Assembly: GCF_003473485.1 (NCBI RefSeq)
Contig: NC_053042.1
Span: forward strand, 47,517,762 to 47,581,761
Length of the DNA stretch: 64,000 bases
Source of the DNA: Medicago truncatula
Lineage: Eukaryota; Streptophyta; Magnoliopsida; Fabales; Fabaceae
Direction: 5' to 3'
Made by a program: the position numbers and the translations under genes. Shown here in pieces: positions 48,170-60,150 of the stretch (its first letter is position 1; every line of letters starts with the position of its first letter). The notes beneath the pieces are model-generated. The model ran no database searches. It was not told the origin of the DNA and worked only from the letters and a program-made list of their open reading frames with translations.

Positions 48170-48300
48170 ACCTGAAGGGGTTGATCGACTTGAGAGAGGA
48201 GATCGGAAGAGTGGTTAGGCATAAGACTGAGAAGGGCGGAGAGAGCGGTTTCAGTGTGTTTGGGTGGAATCCGACGCATCAGTCCCATCGCAGCTTCCAT
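43582..48300 (-). CDS. CPB: F-actin-capping protein subunit beta
   Basis: Beta subunit of the CPA/CPB heterodimer that binds and blocks barbed ends of actin filaments in the cytosol. Exons on the minus strand are 48300-48172, 47990-47920, 46252-46139, 45909-45827, 45727-45654, 45505-45386, 43954-43859 and 43665-43582. All have GT-AG borders and matching phases and total 771 bases, 256 residues, the family's length. Signatures: [94 protein letters not shown] and [20 protein letters not shown]. The C-terminus is short, VAQMRMPES. Introns hold SINE and LINE relics and a long (CT) run directly after the first donor. Pieces of its introns and exon 5 are duplicated in the F-box cluster. Confidence 0.95.
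46383..46525 (+). repeat. tRNA-derived SINE in CPB intron 2
   Basis: Has agtagcccaatggtatgagttg (A-box side), agggttcgatcttgg (B-box side), and accagtaacaatttgcca before an A-rich end. A different family from the 6026 element. Antisense to the host gene. Confidence 0.6.
46740..46960 (-). repeat. RTE-type LINE relic, antisense in CPB intron 2
   Basis: cagcaactaaaccctcttac, actaagtggtggtgttagct and acataaatcaatgcc are the reverse of the LINE 3' end seen at 19670-19730 (catgtagccaaccccactta). Related decayed sequence may continue to about 47600. No open frame survives. Confidence 0.55.
47640..47705 (+). repeat. SINE fragment in CPB intron 2
   Basis: acacaactacgagatcctgg and ttcgaacacgggtgaaggt keep a recognisable B box; only part of the element is seen. 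Confidence 0.5.
48126..48167. repeat. (GA)n microsatellite next to the CPB intron 1 donor
   Basis: About 20 uninterrupted GA units. On the transcribed strand it is a CU run starting 5 bases after the exon 1 donor (CAG|GTCCTT). An artificial Arg-Glu frame arises from it on the plus strand and is not a gene. Confidence 0.95.
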
Positions 48301-50574
48301 TTTCTTGGTTTCTCTCTCTTCAATTCAAAAATGGCACAACAAACGAACGAGAGAGAAAGAGAAACTGTCTGTCTGAAGAGATTTTTGTTTTTCTCTCTCC
48401 TATTGGTCTTTTATCCGAATTTCCCTCCACGTTCAATAATATATCTATCTATATATGTTGAAATTTTATTTATTTATTGCTCAAAAGATTATAAGGATTT
48501 TTTTTTGAAAATTAATTTGATTTTTTTTCATTTTCTTTTCTATTGACAATTGAGAAATTAGTCTGCTAAAAAAATATGATTGGGTGTTAAAAATGGAAAT
48601 TGTGATGTAATGAATGTGACTAAGTTGTTTTTGACATATTAGTCTAAATCTTATCAACAAAAACAAAATATATTAGTCTCATTATATGTAAGTTTAAAGA
48701 ATCTAAACTTTCTTAAGATACACAATAGATCATTGGATTCTTTCTTTTTTAAATTAATATATCATTTTTTTTTTAAGAAATTAAATTAGCCCACCTGAAT
48801 TAGCATCAGAGAGAATCGAACCTGAGAGTGCACTCCCAAATCTCAAGTCAATATCACTAAGCCAACCCAAGTGGATTCATAATATATCATTGGATTCCTA
48901 AATCAACAAAAACTAGTGTATAATTAAACCTAACATTACTTAATTAAATGATGACGTCCTTTTTCAATTATATTGTGATACTTATTTTTATTTAAAATAA
49001 AAGATGGATTTTCCTTATTAAGAGAATTATAAGATTGGTTTGGTGGTTGAAGTTGGACGGTTAAAAATAGAAGTGACAAGGATGGTCTCGAGTTTGATTT
49101 CTACACCAAGTAAATATTAATAGATAAATTAACAATTAATATACTAACATTGGTTAGACTTAGAGTGTGTATCACATACTCACATGTAAGAAGAGCATGC
49201 TAGACTTGATTTTATAGTGTTTTTAATATCTTTGTATTTGTATTTTTTTTTTAAGAGGATCTCTCTATGTTTGTATCTATCCTCTTGAATATGTTAAATT
49301 TTTAAAGCTGTTCATAATTTTTTTCTCGTATTGGAATGGAAGTGTAGTTTGTGTGCAAACTGCACACAACCAATGTATCTAGATCGTTCAATGTTGATGC
49401 ACGATCCATATTTTAAGTTCAATTTTTATTCTTTTTAAATCCAAAATACAAACTTAAAATATGGATTATCTGATAAACACAAATGGTTTAGATATGGACT
49501 GAAGTGTTATTATCTTATGCGACCATTTATCCAGTGTTTTTAACTTTTCTCCAAGAGTCGTATCATCAAACTTAAATCACAAAAGATGTGTTTCCATTGG
49601 TGTTTGACATGTTGTATAATTATCATTCACCTTGCACCATAATTATCGTTAATCGAATACCAAATTTGAACTTTTGGGTGGATGTGGGTTCCACTAAGCA
49701 ATTATTCTTCATACTAATTGATTATATTTTTGGCATGGATGAATAGTTAGGTAACCATGCCTATCCACGCATATGATAACAAACACAGAACCATTATTAA
49801 CCCACCATCACCGAGAAAAAGGTTTGAGTTGTTTAGGTGATTCGACTTTTTCCCACATGTTGTTTGCTAGGTTAGAAGGAGTTGGTTTAAAGGCACACCC
49901 CATGTTGGAGGCATGGACAAGCAAAGTATTGGTTAATTGCTTTTGTCTGTTTCAAAAGAGTGATTCAATCAAATTTGAAATCTAGAAAAAACATTTAAAA
50001 AATATTGAAAATATTTTTTCAAAACTCATAGTCATGCAAGTTTCACCCTTCAAAACTTATGACAAAACTCGCACGCACCTAGCAGAAGTAGAAAAATACA
50101 TGTTTAAACCGCCTCAAATCATATCAAATGTCCATGCAACAACTATCATTTTCGGTTGTTATGAACGTTTATCCATATACTAATCAATATTTTCAAATTT
50201 GTTCTTTAGCAGATTCAAAATTTAAGCTAAACATTATAATAAACTACGTATATTTAAGGATCAATTCATATAAACCACAAAAATTCAGAAGTAAAACAGG
50301 TAAATATCTTTAAAGCAGCATTATTTGATACGTTGACATGCAAAAAAAAATCAACGACCCAAAAAATATTGTATTAAGTTGTTATAGCAAAAAAGATAAT
50401 TTGATCTAGTGACTAGTATACAAAGAATGATACAATCACAGATTTGAGCCCTCATATCTTCGTCTGCACAGCAATTGTCTGGCTGCACAATTGTCATCTG
50501 TTGGGGGCTTGAATACCTCAGAAACAAGGCTACCATATCAAAAACCAAACCCCGAATAGAATCAAATAAAAAGT
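48301..50574. other. Intergenic between CPB and the pseudouridine synthase gene
   Basis: The CPB leader and promoter should lie in the first few hundred bases (CT-rich, 48300-48430). A reversed SINE is at 48785-48885 and a weak SINE-like trace at 49030-49115 (ggtttggtggttg, gtctcgagtttgatttc). The frame at 49773-49985 has no recognisable domain. Confidence 0.5.
48785..48885 (-). repeat. tRNA-derived SINE, reversed
   Basis: Read on the minus strand it gives aatccacttgggttggctta, gtgatattgacttgagattt and caggttcgattctctctg, the A and B box parts of a common legume SINE. Confidence 0.65.
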
Positions 50575-50724
50575 TACTCCCTCCGGTCCTATATATAAGA
50601 AACAATTTACTTTTTTGATTCATTAAATAGTTGATGTATTTGGTCTATTTCTAAGCTAGGTACATCAATTATTGAATGAATCTAAAAAGTTAACTTTTTC
50701 TTATAAATAGGACCGGAGGTAGTA
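50575..50724. repeat. Stowaway-like MITE with near-perfect arms
   Basis: tactccctccggtcctatat and ataggaccggaggtagta bound a 150-bp hairpin whose inner arms (taagaaa, acttttttgattcatt, aatgaatctaaaaagtt) also pair. It lies just past the stop of the pseudouridine synthase gene and may be in its 3' untranslated region. Confidence 0.9.
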
Positions 50725-50778
50725 TCATTTAATAATACAACCTCTTTATCTATGTAATGGAGTTGACCAGTGAAATAT

Positions 50779-53700
50779 TCATGTGCATGAGCTGAGTTTG
50801 GCTCGTCTTTCTTCATAAGATGCTGGATTCAATTTAACAAACAATAAGAAGTCGGTCAGTAAAATAATACTCCCTCCGTTTCAAAATGAGTGTCACTTTA
50901 GCAAAAAAAAAATTGTTTCAAAATGAATGTCAATTTCAGTTTCCAATACAACTTTAATTTTTTCCTTCCAACTTTACCCTCAATAAATACTCCACTTTTC
51001 TCTCACATAATTTTCGATACAACTTTAAGTTAGTCTTTTTCTTATAAAGTAATGGAAGTATAGTAAAAGTGTTATGTCTAATGATTATTTCATTCAATTT
51101 CTTAATTTGTGTGTCAAAACCTTAAACGACACACATTGTGAAACAGAGGGAGTAGGAGATACGAAGACCAAGAAGCATCATTTAGTTTGGAAATAATTTG
51201 GTGTGAAGCTTTGAAGAAAACAAAGCATTCACATTCCATTTATAACATGCATTATAGTACTTGTAAACAGGTTTTAAAATATTTCAGGTGCCAGAACTTA
51301 CGCTCAGTTGGTCGTGACATGAGAGGGATATAGGAGCCTTTCTTCTTGGATCCTTGAATTGGTGGCTTGGATTCTTGAATTGGTGGCAAGCTTTGATCTG
51401 GGCAAGGAACTGTTATCAGTACAATAGATCACTATAAACTAAACTAAGCAAATGTGGTTGGAAATTTATTCAGGTACACATGTTTGCAGCACCATGTAAT
51501 AGAGGCACACAATTAAGAATAGCTTCGTGAAAGATTGCAGTTTGAAGCTGGAAAATTTTGCATTCATTAACCAAGTGTGCATGCAGCGCTTTTCCCGAAT
51601 CTAGATACACAATCACATAAACAAATTCAAGTTATCGAACTTCGCTACATAGAAAACCGCAATAGGCAAGGAAAGAAAACCAGTCACCATATTTGAAGTC
51701 TTACAAACCAGAATTACCTGATGAACATATAAACTTGAGATCTTCAAATTCACAGGACTGAAGAACCAAAGGAGCCTCTGAAGCCATAACGTACTGAGGT
51801 TTTCTGGGGATCCTGTTGGTGTCCAGTAACATGTCAATCACCTAAAAATTTAAGCGTAAAACTTATTAACTCAACCTTCAGAATAACAATCAAGATATAT
51901 AGAGATGGATTGACCTAGAATTATTCTTTTTTTGGACAAGAATTGACCGAGGATTTAATCTTAAAGCATGATGCTAATATGAAATAGAAAATAAAAGATA
52001 AATAAGAAACTGTGCGACACCCTCACAGGCAAGAAGGCAGTACAATCCTTTAACATTTAAAAAAGTCTGCCCCTTTGAAAGTGTGGGATTTGCCAAAACA
52101 CAGAAAGAAAGAAAGAAAAATGAATGCAAGTTGGAAATATTTTCAACAGAAAAGGACTCTTCCTATGGTAAGTGTGGGATTCACTAAAACACAGAAATAG
52201 AAATGAATGCAAGTTGGAAATACTTTCAACAGAAAAGGACTCGTTATGGTTCTGTGCAAATGTTGAAGTGGTTGACAACAAAACTTCAATTCCGACGATT
52301 CAAGATGATAAAAAGTCATTATATTCTACAACAGTAACAGTAATTAGCATATTGCAGCAAACAGGGAACACAGCCATTCAGTGAGGGTTACCTCTAATAG
52401 GCCCCACAAAACATCTATTATTTAGCTTAAATAATCTTAACATCAGTTTCTTTCTTCAATAAAATTGGCTTTGGGAAATAAACTTGCCAAGCATGTCATA
52501 CATTGCATCAAGCCTTCACAGTTCAGAGGACTCTTGCCATGAAAGAATGAATTTACGAGGAATCACAACAAATAAACAAATATTTTAAATGATTGTATGA
52601 GGGTGTTGGGCACTCACATCTGGAGATTCAAGACCTTTGCCAATCGAGAAGAGAACAGCAACCATGCAGCGAACCTGATGCCATAGAAAAGCACGACCTC
52701 TGATTTTAATCACCCAAAGCTGATTATCCTCATACCTGCAGGAAAATGGAAAGCTTGTTCAGATTTCAAACCCAAAAGCTAGAGAATAGCAAATTGATTT
52801 TTTTTTTTTTGTCAGGCAAATTCAATTATGGAAATTTTGTAACAAACAACTCTAAATTCTGAAATGAAACTAGTGAGAGTTTCCCTCTTTAGAATGCAAA
52901 GGGGGAAAATGATAGTTACATAGAAGGTTGATATAAGCTACTGCAGTCTAATTTCAACTGTTGGATTCCAACAGTTGAAACATATGAAGTACAGATCATG
53001 AGTATATTCATCCTAACCTATTGAGAATTATTTTTCATTAAAAATTAATAACCTCGTCTTTTTTTAGCTGTTTTGTGGAAAGAAATTTTGTGTATGTTTT
53101 CCCCCTTTAAACTGTCATTCATTCATTTGATTTGTCTCTCTTCCATGCAATTTTTTTTTTTTGTTTCTGTTTAGTTTATTCTGGTGGGCCCAGAAGGAAT
53201 GGAAAAGATCATCCAAATATTCCATGCAGCAAAAAATGATCACCAGTTATTAGCTATAAACAAAGGAACCTGGGCTCCAGCCAACAGCATTTGGTTCCTT
53301 CGCAAATCGCACCCCATGAGGATGAAGTAAAATCAGAAATCAGACAAGCATTGTAAAACACGTAATTATCAAGTATCATGTCAATGGCTCATACAGAAGC
53401 ACATGCAAACACAAAGTGGGGGGAAATTTTCAATCAATCTTTACAGCAGAAAGTATATGTTACATAGAAGGTTGATATAAGCTACTGCAGTTTAATTTCA
53501 ACTGTTGGATTCCAACATAATTTTCCCATCAACCATGCACTAAGCGAAACACATGTATAAAGGTAAAAAATTGTCTACCAATCTTAACCTCACATCTGTG
53601 GCATAAATCTCAAACATTGTGATACGCCGCATGTAGGTGTGCACATTTGCTGCATCCATTTTACAGAAGTTTCTAAAGTCATGTTCTCCTACTAGTTTTG

Positions 53701-56700
53701 TTCCAGCATTCTCCATAGCCTAATGAGACATCAACCAATGAGAAGTGATTACAATCCATGTGCCTCTCAAATCTTTCACGCGATTGAAAATAGAGAAGAA
53801 AGACAAAACAAGGTTCAAGAACTTATATAAATGGTAATTGAATATGGTTTTCGTACCAAGATATTCAAATTTTCTTTCCAAAAGAAATATCTATACTCCC
53901 TGCCTGAACAGCTGAACCTGTATTAGTAAAGCAAATGAGAAACATGATAACAAAATAGAATAGTTTAAGCTGTCAATATTCATTTCATTAATTACAAAAA
54001 TTAATTCAATTATTACAAGATTTTTGCAATGTGAAGGGTAGTGTCAGTAAGGACAATAGTTCTGCTTAAATCACAAGCTGGAAAAGTATGGTTTAGCTTA
54101 CCATATCAAAGCTGTTGTAACAATTGAAATTATTACTGCCTACTAATATTATTAATTCTAGTCTATAACATTCTTCTCTGTGTCATAAATGCACGTGCCC
54201 ATGAAAGAAAAAACTAGAATTTGCTGAGCTTCCTATGTATTCATCTGAACCTTTCAACATCAACTTAAGTTTTGAAAATATTACCCGCTCAACAAGCTTG
54301 AAAGTTCAAACCTTACATGAATATATGAGTTACAATCTGTTGACACTAGATACTAAAATTGGCACACTCACACCTTCAATGACTTTTTTGTAGAATATGA
54401 ATTTAATCAATCACCTATTGAATTGACAGTACTTATTCTGTAGTTAGAGAATTTCATTAAAAAAAAAAAACTATTTTATACTTCATCTCCTCACTTTATG
54501 TTAGTGCTTGAAATACAAGTAAATACTTACCATTAAAATATATTTCTATGAACGTCTAAATTAATTTAGTATAAAATCATCATCAAGATAATGTAATATG
54601 ATTGAATAGTTGAATTAGTTAATTTTTCACTCGACAAATAATTATTGAAAAGGTGATTATTCCAATTTTGACACTTGGTGTCAACTGACCCTCTCTCTTT
54701 CTCTACACACATATATACACAAACATACACAGATACATAATCTTTCTCTAATATGATGGTTACCAATCAGTAGAAGGACCTTCAGTTTATACTTGTTTAG
54801 TTGTTTATACATTCAACATCAATTGCAATACCACAAACAAAATTTGGCTACTCTAATTGTAAGAATACATGTAATATTGTGATCCCTCTTGCAAAACCAT
54901 ATCAGTTAGCATATATAGGTATTTATGTATTTGAGCATATATATTCTGGATAGGTTATTTCAAATTTATCAGGGGAAAAAGCTTAGATCTAGTGTTGCCC
55001 ATTATTGTCACTCTTCTCTATATAAATTAATAAACATATTAGAAACTGAAAGTCAAGTTTTAAAGAATGTATACAAACCTTGCATGGAAATCAACAGGAA
55101 CAGGACACCAGCCAAGAATTCGAATGTCACTTGGAAGTTCTCGATTTATCACCCTCACATAATCAAGTTCCCCTTCTACGCAAAAAAAAAAAAATGTAGG
55201 AATTAAGAAAAGGAAGAAATAAAATATGTGTGATTTTCGACGCGGATTTAAATGATATATTAAGGACATGGTGAACAATCACAAGGTTGGCTTTTATGTT
55301 TATAAAACTGCCAAAAAAGCAATTACAAATTTGCATTTACATTTATAAATTTCTAAAACTATGCTGCCGTCCTTTTAGCTTCATCAATATACAACTCAAT
55401 GGGCATGAATCAGAGCAATCAATACCCTATATAACCTGCTTAGGCCCCAAGCTATGGAATTAAATCTACCTAGCAAGTAATCCTTTTCATATCTGCATGG
55501 GGTAGTTGATATCTTTACTGTAATATTACGCAACTGAATATTTTGATGTGCCTCATACAAAAACAGCAACCAAACCTTATCCCACTAAGTGGGGTTAGCT
55601 ACATGGAACAAACGCCGCCATAATGTTCTATCATCTATCATATCCCTTTCCAACTAATTAATTTGTAGATCCTTCTTAATAGTTTCTCACTTTCTCTTAT
55701 AGTTTTGATGTACCTTATAAATGAAGGAAAATTAACTAACCCATAAAGGATGAACATTTATCACTACGAAACCATTTTTACAACCTCAAAACATAAACTT
55801 TTAAGTATATCTCAAGCATGATGTTTTTAGAGTAATACAAATATGACTTGGATTATGTAAATTTTGGGGAGAAAAGTAAGAAACGGATTATTTAATAATT
55901 ATATCACATTCACCGGCACATGTCTAATTCACAACCATAACTCATTTCATTGATTTAATGGAACACAATCTGTGATGAATAAGAATAAGTATGCAAGCAT
56001 GGAAATCAATGTCATCCAGGATATTGCCAAACAATAAAAATCAAACAAGACTAAGTCGATACACACAATGAAAATCAGAAGCAACAAATAAAAAGATTTA
56101 ATTTCATTTTTTATTTTCATTCAAAAAGATTGTTATGCTAACCAAGTTGCTCTTCAGAAACAAATTCTCCAGAACTTCCATTATTTACTCCAGATATTTT
56201 GAGCTTTGATCTTAGAAAAAGAGCTATCACCTGCTTCAAAATGTTTTCATCATAAGAACCAATTAAATAACAAACTATATGATGCTCTGCAAATCAACAG
56301 TAAAAGTGCTGATATATAACCTAACTGCTTCATACAATTAAATAACTTTTCAAAAGTTTGCCAACTAACAGATTCCAAACGATATAAATTATTATGGATT
56401 GCATGCTAAATTATCATTGTCTTTCAGGTTTCATTGATTTTTTTAGATGAAAGACTACAAGGATAGCCTCCCGTCTCTGATGCTCATAGTTTTTCAACCG
56501 TAAATCAAACATGTTAAATTGAGGAACTCTGCAGAAGTTCCTCATCTTGCCTTACCATTTGCCAGGTGTCTTCAGCAGTGCAATAATTGTTAATGGGAGT
56601 ATCTTAACACTATAATGGTAAGGCTACAATTTTCCATATCAGTCATTGCTAACAGATAAGATAAGAAACTATTATATTTCTTCTCCCCCTTTTGTATCAA

Positions 56701-58721
56701 CTTACTTGACCAACAGAGGATACCCCTTTGTCTGTTCTACCACATCGTGAATATTGTGACTCCTTCTTATCACCAACCAATAGCCTTGTTGTCTCAAGAG
56801 CTTTAAAAAGTTCAGACTGCGAGAAAAATTATACATGATAAATAAAACTGAGGCATCCACATGAAATGTTTGCAATAACTTTTTTCACAGCTGACAACCA
56901 GACTACTTCATCAGGCAAAGACAATCATTTTTCTATGATTATGGAAAATTATATGTTTAGCGGTACTCATGACCAATATATGCAAATTTTGAGAATTAAT
57001 GGCTTGTGCAACTTTGGAAAAAAGCAAACCTCAACAGATGGTTCCATTTGTGCTTCTGAAGAAAAACCATAGAACCTGTATTTAGAAGGTAGTCAGAAGA
57101 CGTTAATTATCAAAAAGAATTTTAATATAGAGATGATTCAATAAATACCAAAAGAATAAAGAAACAAACAGGAAAAGGATAGGAAGGTTAAAAAAACACA
57201 AGAAACTTCTAATTCAATTAAAAAAAATGAAATTATTATGGGAATTTCAGATTAAGAAGGATCCATCAATGTAATCTCTAAAGCAAGCTCTGAACTTATA
57301 TGAATACTTGTTAAAACATAACTTAAGATTGATAGATCATAATATGATCATCCTAATATGATCTCGAAATATCGCAATTGTATCATATTTTGTGGGTATC
57401 AAACAAGATAATTTAAATGAAATATCCAATTTAGTACAGATAACACCTCAGTTGATATCAGTAAGACATAACGCAAAGCCTTTTTTACCACTAGGTGAGG
57501 AAATACATAGTTTGTGGTGAGAAACTTAAACTCAAAATCAGGATAACTCAGTCTATGAGGCAATTTGTTAAGACGGAAAACAAAGCAAGATAAAATAGTG
57601 ATAGTACCTTTTACCAAAATACATAACTTTTAAAGCTACATATCTTTTGCTATGATGACTCAAATATCTTGTTTTATAGCCTGTATCACAATGTAAAACC
57701 TAATTTAAATATGCCAATTTTGTTCTGATAAAACTGATATATCTCACGAGATTAAAAATAAAATCTATTCCCTCCTCTTTTGAAATTCACTATAAGGTAC
57801 AAAATGGGAGGTCCATGTACACAGAACAGAAGGCAATAAAAAACAAAAAGCACAAATGTAGTGAAAAAACATAAACAAGGTAATTATACAAATCAATAAA
57901 TCACTGAAATAAAGAAAACCATCAAACACAACACGGAATTTCCACTGAAGAGCAGAGATCGAAGCTTAATTCTTATATTATTTTCAGAAAGAAAGTTGTC
58001 ATGGCAATGCCATCATGCATTCAAAACAAAAAACAGTGTTTTCTCGTAACATCTACATCACAGGTGTCACTAATAGTCTTCTAAAGAAAATATTGAGAAA
58101 AATAAACCTGGCTTTTTCTTTGTCGTCTCTTCTGATTTCCCGTTGGATATTTTCGGTTCTGTCACCTCCGCTGTTTTATCATCGGGAGCATATACTTTTT
58201 TACCAACCTGCATCACAAATTTACATATATTTATTGTGTGAAAAATGAAGACAAATTCACAAAACCCTTTTTCAACACTTCCCTTTACTTTTTTCTTTGA
58301 TTAAGTCAATCCTGACTGAATATTATCACTATGCTCCATGGCCAAGAAAATAAAACAAACATAGCACGAAAAAAACAAAAGAAATATGAAACAATCGAGT
58401 AGCTAACCTCGGAGCACTGGCAATGAGCAAGTCGAGATAAAAGATTTGCATTCTCAGCTTCTAATTCCTGGCGGTATGAATCACAAAAATTAAATTGCAA
58501 ACATAAAAAATAAAATAAAAAATAAAAAAACTAAGAATAATGCATAATCCTTGATGCCTACATTGCTATGCTATCAATTTATCATATAGTATAAAATGAG
58601 TGCAATATGTCGACTGAATATGAAGGTTTTGAATGAGAAAATTGGCTGAAAGAAAGTACAGTACCTTGACCCTGGCTTGCAAGGTGGTGATGTAATCAAC
58701 ATCGCTCAGCTGCGTCGCCAT
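50779..58721 (-). CDS. PUS3: tRNA pseudouridine(38/39) synthase, TruA family (DEG1/PUS3 type)
   Basis: Isomerises uridine to pseudouridine at positions 38/39 of the tRNA anticodon stem-loop (family knowledge). Proposed exons: 58721-58665, 58467-58408, 58207-58108, 57680-57608, 57075-57030, 56816-56706, 56230-56143, 55175-55079, 53917-53857, 53719-53589, 52735-52618, 51841-51718, 51409-51302 and 50822-50779. Every phase closes, giving 405 residues. A charged, probably coiled-coil N-terminus (ARVKELEAENANLLSRLAHC) is followed by KRYVALKVMYFGKRFYGFSS and the catalytic loop YSRCGRTDKGVSSVGQ, whose Asp is the nucleophile. Then come GEHDFRNFCKMDAANVH, GRAFLWHQVRCMVAVLFSIG and IPRKPQYVMAS. The tail is basic, ending ERRAKLSSCT. 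No targeting peptide is evident, so nucleus or cytosol is likely. Small exons 4, 5, 9 and 14 were placed by phase and are the least certain. Confidence 0.92.
50868..51154. repeat. Stowaway-like MITE in PUS3 intron 13
   Basis: tactccctccgtttcaaaat and gtgaaacagagggagta are inverted ends of a 287-bp element. Inner words gtgtcacttt and aaacgacacac partly pair. It fills most of the 479-bp intron between the last two exons. Confidence 0.85.
52080..52245. repeat. Imperfect tandem duplication in PUS3 intron 11
   Basis: Two copies of about 80 bp share gtgtgggatt, ccaaaacacagaaa or ctaaaacacagaaa, aatgaatgcaagttggaaat and tttcaacagaaaaggactc. Copy 1 carries an extra gaaa run. Confidence 0.88.
52918..53516. 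repeat. Direct repeat pair of about 60 bp in PUS3 introns 10-11 region
   Basis: tacatagaaggttgatataa, gctactgcagt-taatttcaa and ctgttggattccaaca occur at 52918-52976 and again at 53460-53516 with one or two changes. Both lie in intron 10 (52736-53588). Confidence 0.85.
55562..55720 (-). repeat. RTE-type LINE 3' end, antisense in PUS3 intron 8
   Basis: cagcaaccaaaccttatccc, actaagtggggttagctaca is the reverse complement of the LINE terminal segment. Traces of the preceding coding end follow (ctatcatatccctttccaac, tagatccttcttaatagttt). Inactive. Confidence 0.65.
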
Positions 58722-59672
58722 GCTCCTCGTAGTTTGCTGCGGCATTCGTTACTGATTTGTAGTAATTCAAATTCAAAAACAAACAGCCATTCATTTCATT
58801 TGCGTTTCTTGTTAGGATTACAATTTAGGACCAAAAACCCTAATCCCCGTCAATATACTCTGTTTTCTTCGACAAGAGTTTTCATAGTTATTTTTTTATT
58901 CCAACTAAAAGCGACTAAATCAAAGATTTCGTTGTTAAACTATCATTTTTTCTCTGTGAGAAATGATATTTGTACCAATATTTTTTGACAATTTTGGACT
59001 ACTCCTAGTATTGTGTTTTTACTCTTAGAGTGATATAAACATTCTTTTTCGAAGAGTCTTTAAAAAGTCACTTTATTATTGAATGAAACTCACGTGGATC
59101 TTATACTTTGAAGATCGATCCCACATAAAATGGTGAGACTACCACGAGTGTTAAAAGATAATGTTAGAAAAATAATGTTTTCAGCATTACCTTTTTTGTA
59201 ATTTAAGGAGTAAATTGAAGCGAGAGTGATAGTTTAATGACTAAATTGATCGTTTGGTCAAATAAAAACTGGAAAAAAAAAATATAAAATCAGGTGTTTT
59301 TTAGGTGAAAGTGCGTATTGGTTAAAAAAAAAAGATGATTCTTAGTATCCACGTGTAATTGCGCATAATAATTCATCCCCCATATGGTTGAAAATTGTGG
59401 AATTTAAGTGCAACCTCTAAGCATGGTCTCCTCTGGGATTTTAGTTTACGCGCATTTTGATGTCTTCGATTGATTAGTTGGGAAACATTGTCTCTAAAGT
59501 CCCTTCATCTTTCGGTTGGGAAACATCGTCTCTAAGATCCCTCAGTCTTGCGGTTTACGTCATGACTCTTCGTTATAGACTTTTTATATTCGCAATAAAA
59601 CTTGTTTTGAAGGAACTTTTGTTTTGAAGCGGTGAATATTGTCCAAAAAAGCTTGAAATAGCATTGAAGTTC
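58722..59672. other. Intergenic upstream of PUS3
   Basis: Promoter and leader of PUS3 are expected in the first few hundred bases. A MITE-end relic (gagaaatgatatttgtacca) is at 58959. No gene is seen. Confidence 0.5.
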
Positions 59673-59808
59673 TCGTCCTAGTGAGCTTAGCTCAATTGGA
59701 ATGGACATTGTATTATATATGTATGGGTCGGAGTTCGAACTCCAGACTTCCACTTATTCATCTCTAAAATGTAAATTTCTAGCCACTAAACTACTTGGCA
59801 AAATAAAA
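59673..59808 (+). repeat. tRNA-derived SINE, moderately diverged
   Basis: Same family as 6026: gtgagcttagctcaattgg, tcggagttcgaactcca, ctagccactaaactacttgg and an A-rich tail. Flanking cattgaag copies at about 59662 and 59810 suggest a target duplication of at least 8 bp. Confidence 0.78.
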
Positions 59809-59879
59809 CATTGAAGATCACAAAGATCTTATGAACACTTATGTTGTTATGGAGCCTACTGCTTCGATCTATTCCCTCT

Positions 59880-60150
59880 ATGCTTGGAGTTTTTCTCAAT
59901 CATCTTGCTTCATTGAATATTGATTCATCTGGATCGGTTGATAGCAAATGGGGTGTAGGAATTGTTGTCACACTCCTAAGGTTTTGTTTTAGTAATTGCT
60001 ACTTGGAACTTTGATGCGCTTCTTGATGCTAATGTTGTTGAAACTCTTTGATTTTGTTAGGAATTCAATTTTTTTCATGATGAGTTTTTGGGATACTTTA
60101 GTGGAGGGTGATTCCCTAAAAGTGATTGTTGAAACTTACGGTCTAACTCA
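59880..60150 (+). pseudogene. Possible RNase H relic of a LINE
   Basis: Readings in different frames, SSGSVDSKWGVGIVV and WDTLVEGDSLKVIVET, resemble the nucleic-acid binding and VEGDS core of plant LINE RNase H domains. Stops and frame changes separate them. Weak; only short motifs support it. Confidence 0.45.

Noticed and set aside
48118-48546. Frame starting with an Arg-Glu repeat
   Set aside because: Produced by the GA microsatellite and antisense to CPB exon 1.
52057-52384. Small genes on both strands
   Set aside because: They lie in PUS3 intron 11 and come from the internal tandem duplication.
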